DNA from: Phosphoribacter sp964647395
Lineage (GTDB): Bacteria > Actinomycetota > Actinomycetes > Actinomycetales > Dermatophilaceae
DNA: 5,558 nt
Direction: 5' to 3'
Assembly: GCA_964647395.1 (NCBI GenBank)
Contig: CAZYHR010000149.1
Span: 1-5,558 of the forward strand
Part shown: piece by piece, positions 4,524-5,558 of the stretch
How the letters are laid out: the number at the start of each line of letters is the position of its first letter
Position numbering within the stretch: position 1 is the first letter of the stretch
Position numbers and translations under genes: made by a program
The notes under the pieces: generated by a model
The model's input: only the letters and a program-made list of their open reading frames with translations
Told to the model about the DNA's origin: nothing
Databases searched by the model: none

Positions 4524-5389
4524 CGCCGACCGACCGGCCGGCCGACCGGCCGGCCGGCCGGTCGGTGCGGTCCGCTCCCCGGCGGGAGGTCGAGCGCAGC
4601 GGCCGGGCGCCCGGGCTGCTGGCCGGGGCCGGGCTGGTCGGGGCGGTCTTCCTCGTCCTGCCGCTCGCCGGCCTGGTCCTGCGCACCCCGTGGGCCGACC
4701 TGCCCAGGTTGCTCGGCTCGCCGGTCGTCGGCGAGGCGCTGCGGTTGTCGCTGTTCTGCGCGACCGCGGCGACCGGGTTCTCGCTGCTGCTCGGGGTGCC
4801 GCTGGCCTGGCTGCTGGCCCGGTCCGGCTCGAGGTTGGTGCCGCTGCTGCGGGCCCTGGTCACGCTCCCGCTGGTGCTGCCGCCGGTCGTCGGCGGCGTC
4901 GCCCTGCTGCTCGTGCTCGGCCGCAACGGGCTGGTCGGCCGGTGGCTCAACGAGTGGTGGGGGGTGTCGCTGCCGTTCACCCCGGCCGCCGTCGTGCTGG
5001 CCGAGACGTTCGTCGCGATGCCCTTCCTCGTGGTCAGCGTCGAGGGGGCGTTCCGGGGACTGGACGGTCGCCCCGAGGAGGCCGCGACCACCCTGGGGGC
5101 GTCTCCCGGCCGGGTGTTCTGGTCGGTCACCCTGCCGCTGGCCGGCCCGTCGATCCTGGCCGGAGCGGTGCTGGCCTGGGCTCGGGCGCTCGGTGAGTTC
5201 GGGGCGACGATGACCTTCGCGGGCAGTTTCCCGGGACGCACCGAGACCATGCCGCTGGCCGTCTATCACGCGCTGGAGACCGATCCGCCGGCGGCGACGG
5301 CGCTGTCGCTGGTGCTGCTCGTGGCCTGCCTGCTCGTGCTCGTCCTGCTGCGCGGCCGGTGGGTGCCCACCGCGCGGAGCGACCGGTGA
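4520..5389 (+). CDS. modB: Molybdate ABC transporter permease ModB
   Basis: This 289-aa inner-membrane protein forms the molybdate channel as a homodimer and couples to ModC. Hydrophobic segments lie near residues 32-54, 72-99, 108-134, 155-176, 207-228 and 259-277. The ABC-permease EAA loop, which docks on the ATPase, is at 186-212: EEAATTLGASPGRVFWSVTL, then PLAGPSI. The stretch ARALGEFGATMTFAGSFPG (221-239) followed by TETMPLAVY is typical of ModB/CysT-type permeases. I chose GTG 4520 because it overlaps the modA stop as GTGA and matches the modB/modC junction. The only alternative near the domain is GTG 4565, which lies beyond a hairpin and has no Shine-Dalgarno. With the chosen start, the first 30 residues are a polar Arg/Pro-rich cytosolic extension containing DRPA-DRPA, longer than in E. 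coli ModB. The reading frame stays open into modA but that part is only a shadow of modA. Confidence 0.95.
   Translation: MTPTDRPADRPAGRSVRSAPRREVERSGRAPGLLAGAGLVGAVFLVLPLAGLVLRTPWADLPRLLGSPVVGEALRLSLFCATAATGFSLLLGVPLAWLLARSGSRLVPLLRALVTLPLVLPPVVGGVALLLVLGRNGLVGRWLNEWWGVSLPFTPAAVVLAETFVAMPFLVVSVEGAFRGLDGRPEEAATTLGASPGRVFWSVTLPLAGPSILAGAVLAWARALGEFGATMTFAGSFPGRTETMPLAVYHALETDPPAATALSLVLLVACLLVLVLLRGRWVPTARSDR
4529..4566 (+). repeat. 15-bp perfect inverted repeat just after the modA stop, inside the first codons of modB
   Basis: The left arm (4529-4543, ACCGACCGGCCGGCC) and right arm (4552-4566, GGCCGGCCGGTCGGT) are exact reverse complements around an 8-base loop. In RNA this is a 15-bp, almost wholly G-C stem starting 5 bases after the modA TGA. 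There is no U-tract, so it is not a standard intrinsic terminator, and it lies within the modB reading frame. Plausible roles are protecting the modA mRNA 3' end, partial attenuation, or making modB initiation depend on ribosomes arriving from modA. All of these are inference. Confidence 0.85.
4532..4555 (+). repeat. Perfect 12-bp tandem direct repeat encoding DRPA-DRPA at the ModB N-terminus
   Basis: GACCGGCCGGCC occurs at 4532-4543 and 4544-4555 in frame with modB, giving two copies of Asp-Arg-Pro-Ala. The duplication also helps build the inverted repeat that spans it, because each unit contains the palindrome GGCCGGCC. Confidence 0.8.
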
Positions 5390-5558
5390 CCGGGCGGCGC
5401 ACCTCGGCGCACGAGCAGGCCGCCGAGCAGGTCCGGCCGGCCCGGGCCGCCGACGCGCACACCGAGCTGGTCATCGACGGCGCGGTCCGCCGCGGCGGCT
5501 TCGAGGTCACCGTGCAGCTCGCCGTCCCTGCCGGGCGGGTGCTCGCCCTGCTCGGTCC
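5386..5558 (+). CDS. modC: Molybdate ABC transporter ATP-binding protein ModC, N-terminus (partial)
   Basis: The gene starts at GTG 5386, overlapping the modB stop TGA (5387-5389) as GTGA, and runs off the right edge after 57 complete codons. Residues 27-57 (TELVIDGAVRRGGFEVTVQL, then AVPAGRVLALLG) match the first beta-strands of an ABC ATPase. The last two bases (CC) begin a proline codon, giving LLGP, the start of the Walker A motif; its lysine lies outside the window. About 26 residues of Ala/Arg/Glu-rich sequence come before the domain, an extension absent from E. coli ModC. No other ATG or GTG occurs in frame before the domain. Its product would energise ModB as a dimer on the cytosolic face. 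The assignment rests on position after modAB and on the ATPase N-terminus; the C-terminal Mop domain typical of ModC cannot be seen. Confidence 0.88.
   Translation, partial: MTGRRTSAHEQAAEQVRPARAADAHTELVIDGAVRRGGFEVTVQLAVPAGRVLALLG

Noticed and set aside
4529..4566. Intrinsic terminator after modA.
   Set aside because: There is no U-tract after the stem, and modB and modC continue in coupled fashion, so full termination is unlikely.

Overview
The window is about 70% GC by eye. Coding is dense, wobble positions are G or C, and GTG starts and 4-bp stop/start overlaps are common. This fits a high-GC actinomycete. The gene order and protein style suggest Micrococcales, perhaps an Intrasporangiaceae-type genus, but that placement is inference from memory. 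There are two divergent transcription units separated by a 99-bp intergenic region (3179-3277).

Leftward unit (minus strand, 3178 down to 1). The first gene encodes a CNNM/DUF21-CBS-CorC_HlyC membrane protein of the 'hemolysin family' (CorC/MpfA-like). It is broken in this assembly by a 10-N gap at 2344-2353, with an in-frame stop just before the gap. Its stop codon overlaps by ATGA the start of a second, shorter paralogue (344 aa) that has no C-terminal CorC_HlyC domain. After 36 bases comes an ECF-type sigma-70 factor (197 aa). Its stop overlaps by ATGA the start of another gene, of which only the first 27 codons are in the window. That gene has a very strong Shine-Dalgarno and sits where ECF partner or anti-sigma genes usually sit.

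Rightward unit (plus strand, 3278 to the end). This is a molybdate import operon. It holds a small regulator-like protein with a MerR/excisionase-type helix-turn-helix fused to a single Mop (TOBE) molybdate-binding domain, then modA (substrate-binding lipoprotein), modB (permease) and the first 57 codons of modC (ATPase, cut just before its Walker A lysine). Genes are spaced by 1 bp or overlap by 4 bp (GTGA), so translation is probably coupled. The regulator appears to be expressed from a leaderless promoter: the predicted transcription start coincides with the A of its ATG. A perfect 5-2-5 palindrome lies between the -35 and -10 boxes. A 15-bp perfect inverted repeat starts 5 bases after the modA stop, inside the first codons of modB. 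It could set the ratio of binding protein to permease.

I see no RNA gene, mobile element, CRISPR array or integration site. No wholly new system is evident. The points most worth following are the Mop-HTH regulator with its leaderless, palindrome-bearing promoter, the modA/modB hairpin, and the broken CNNM gene.
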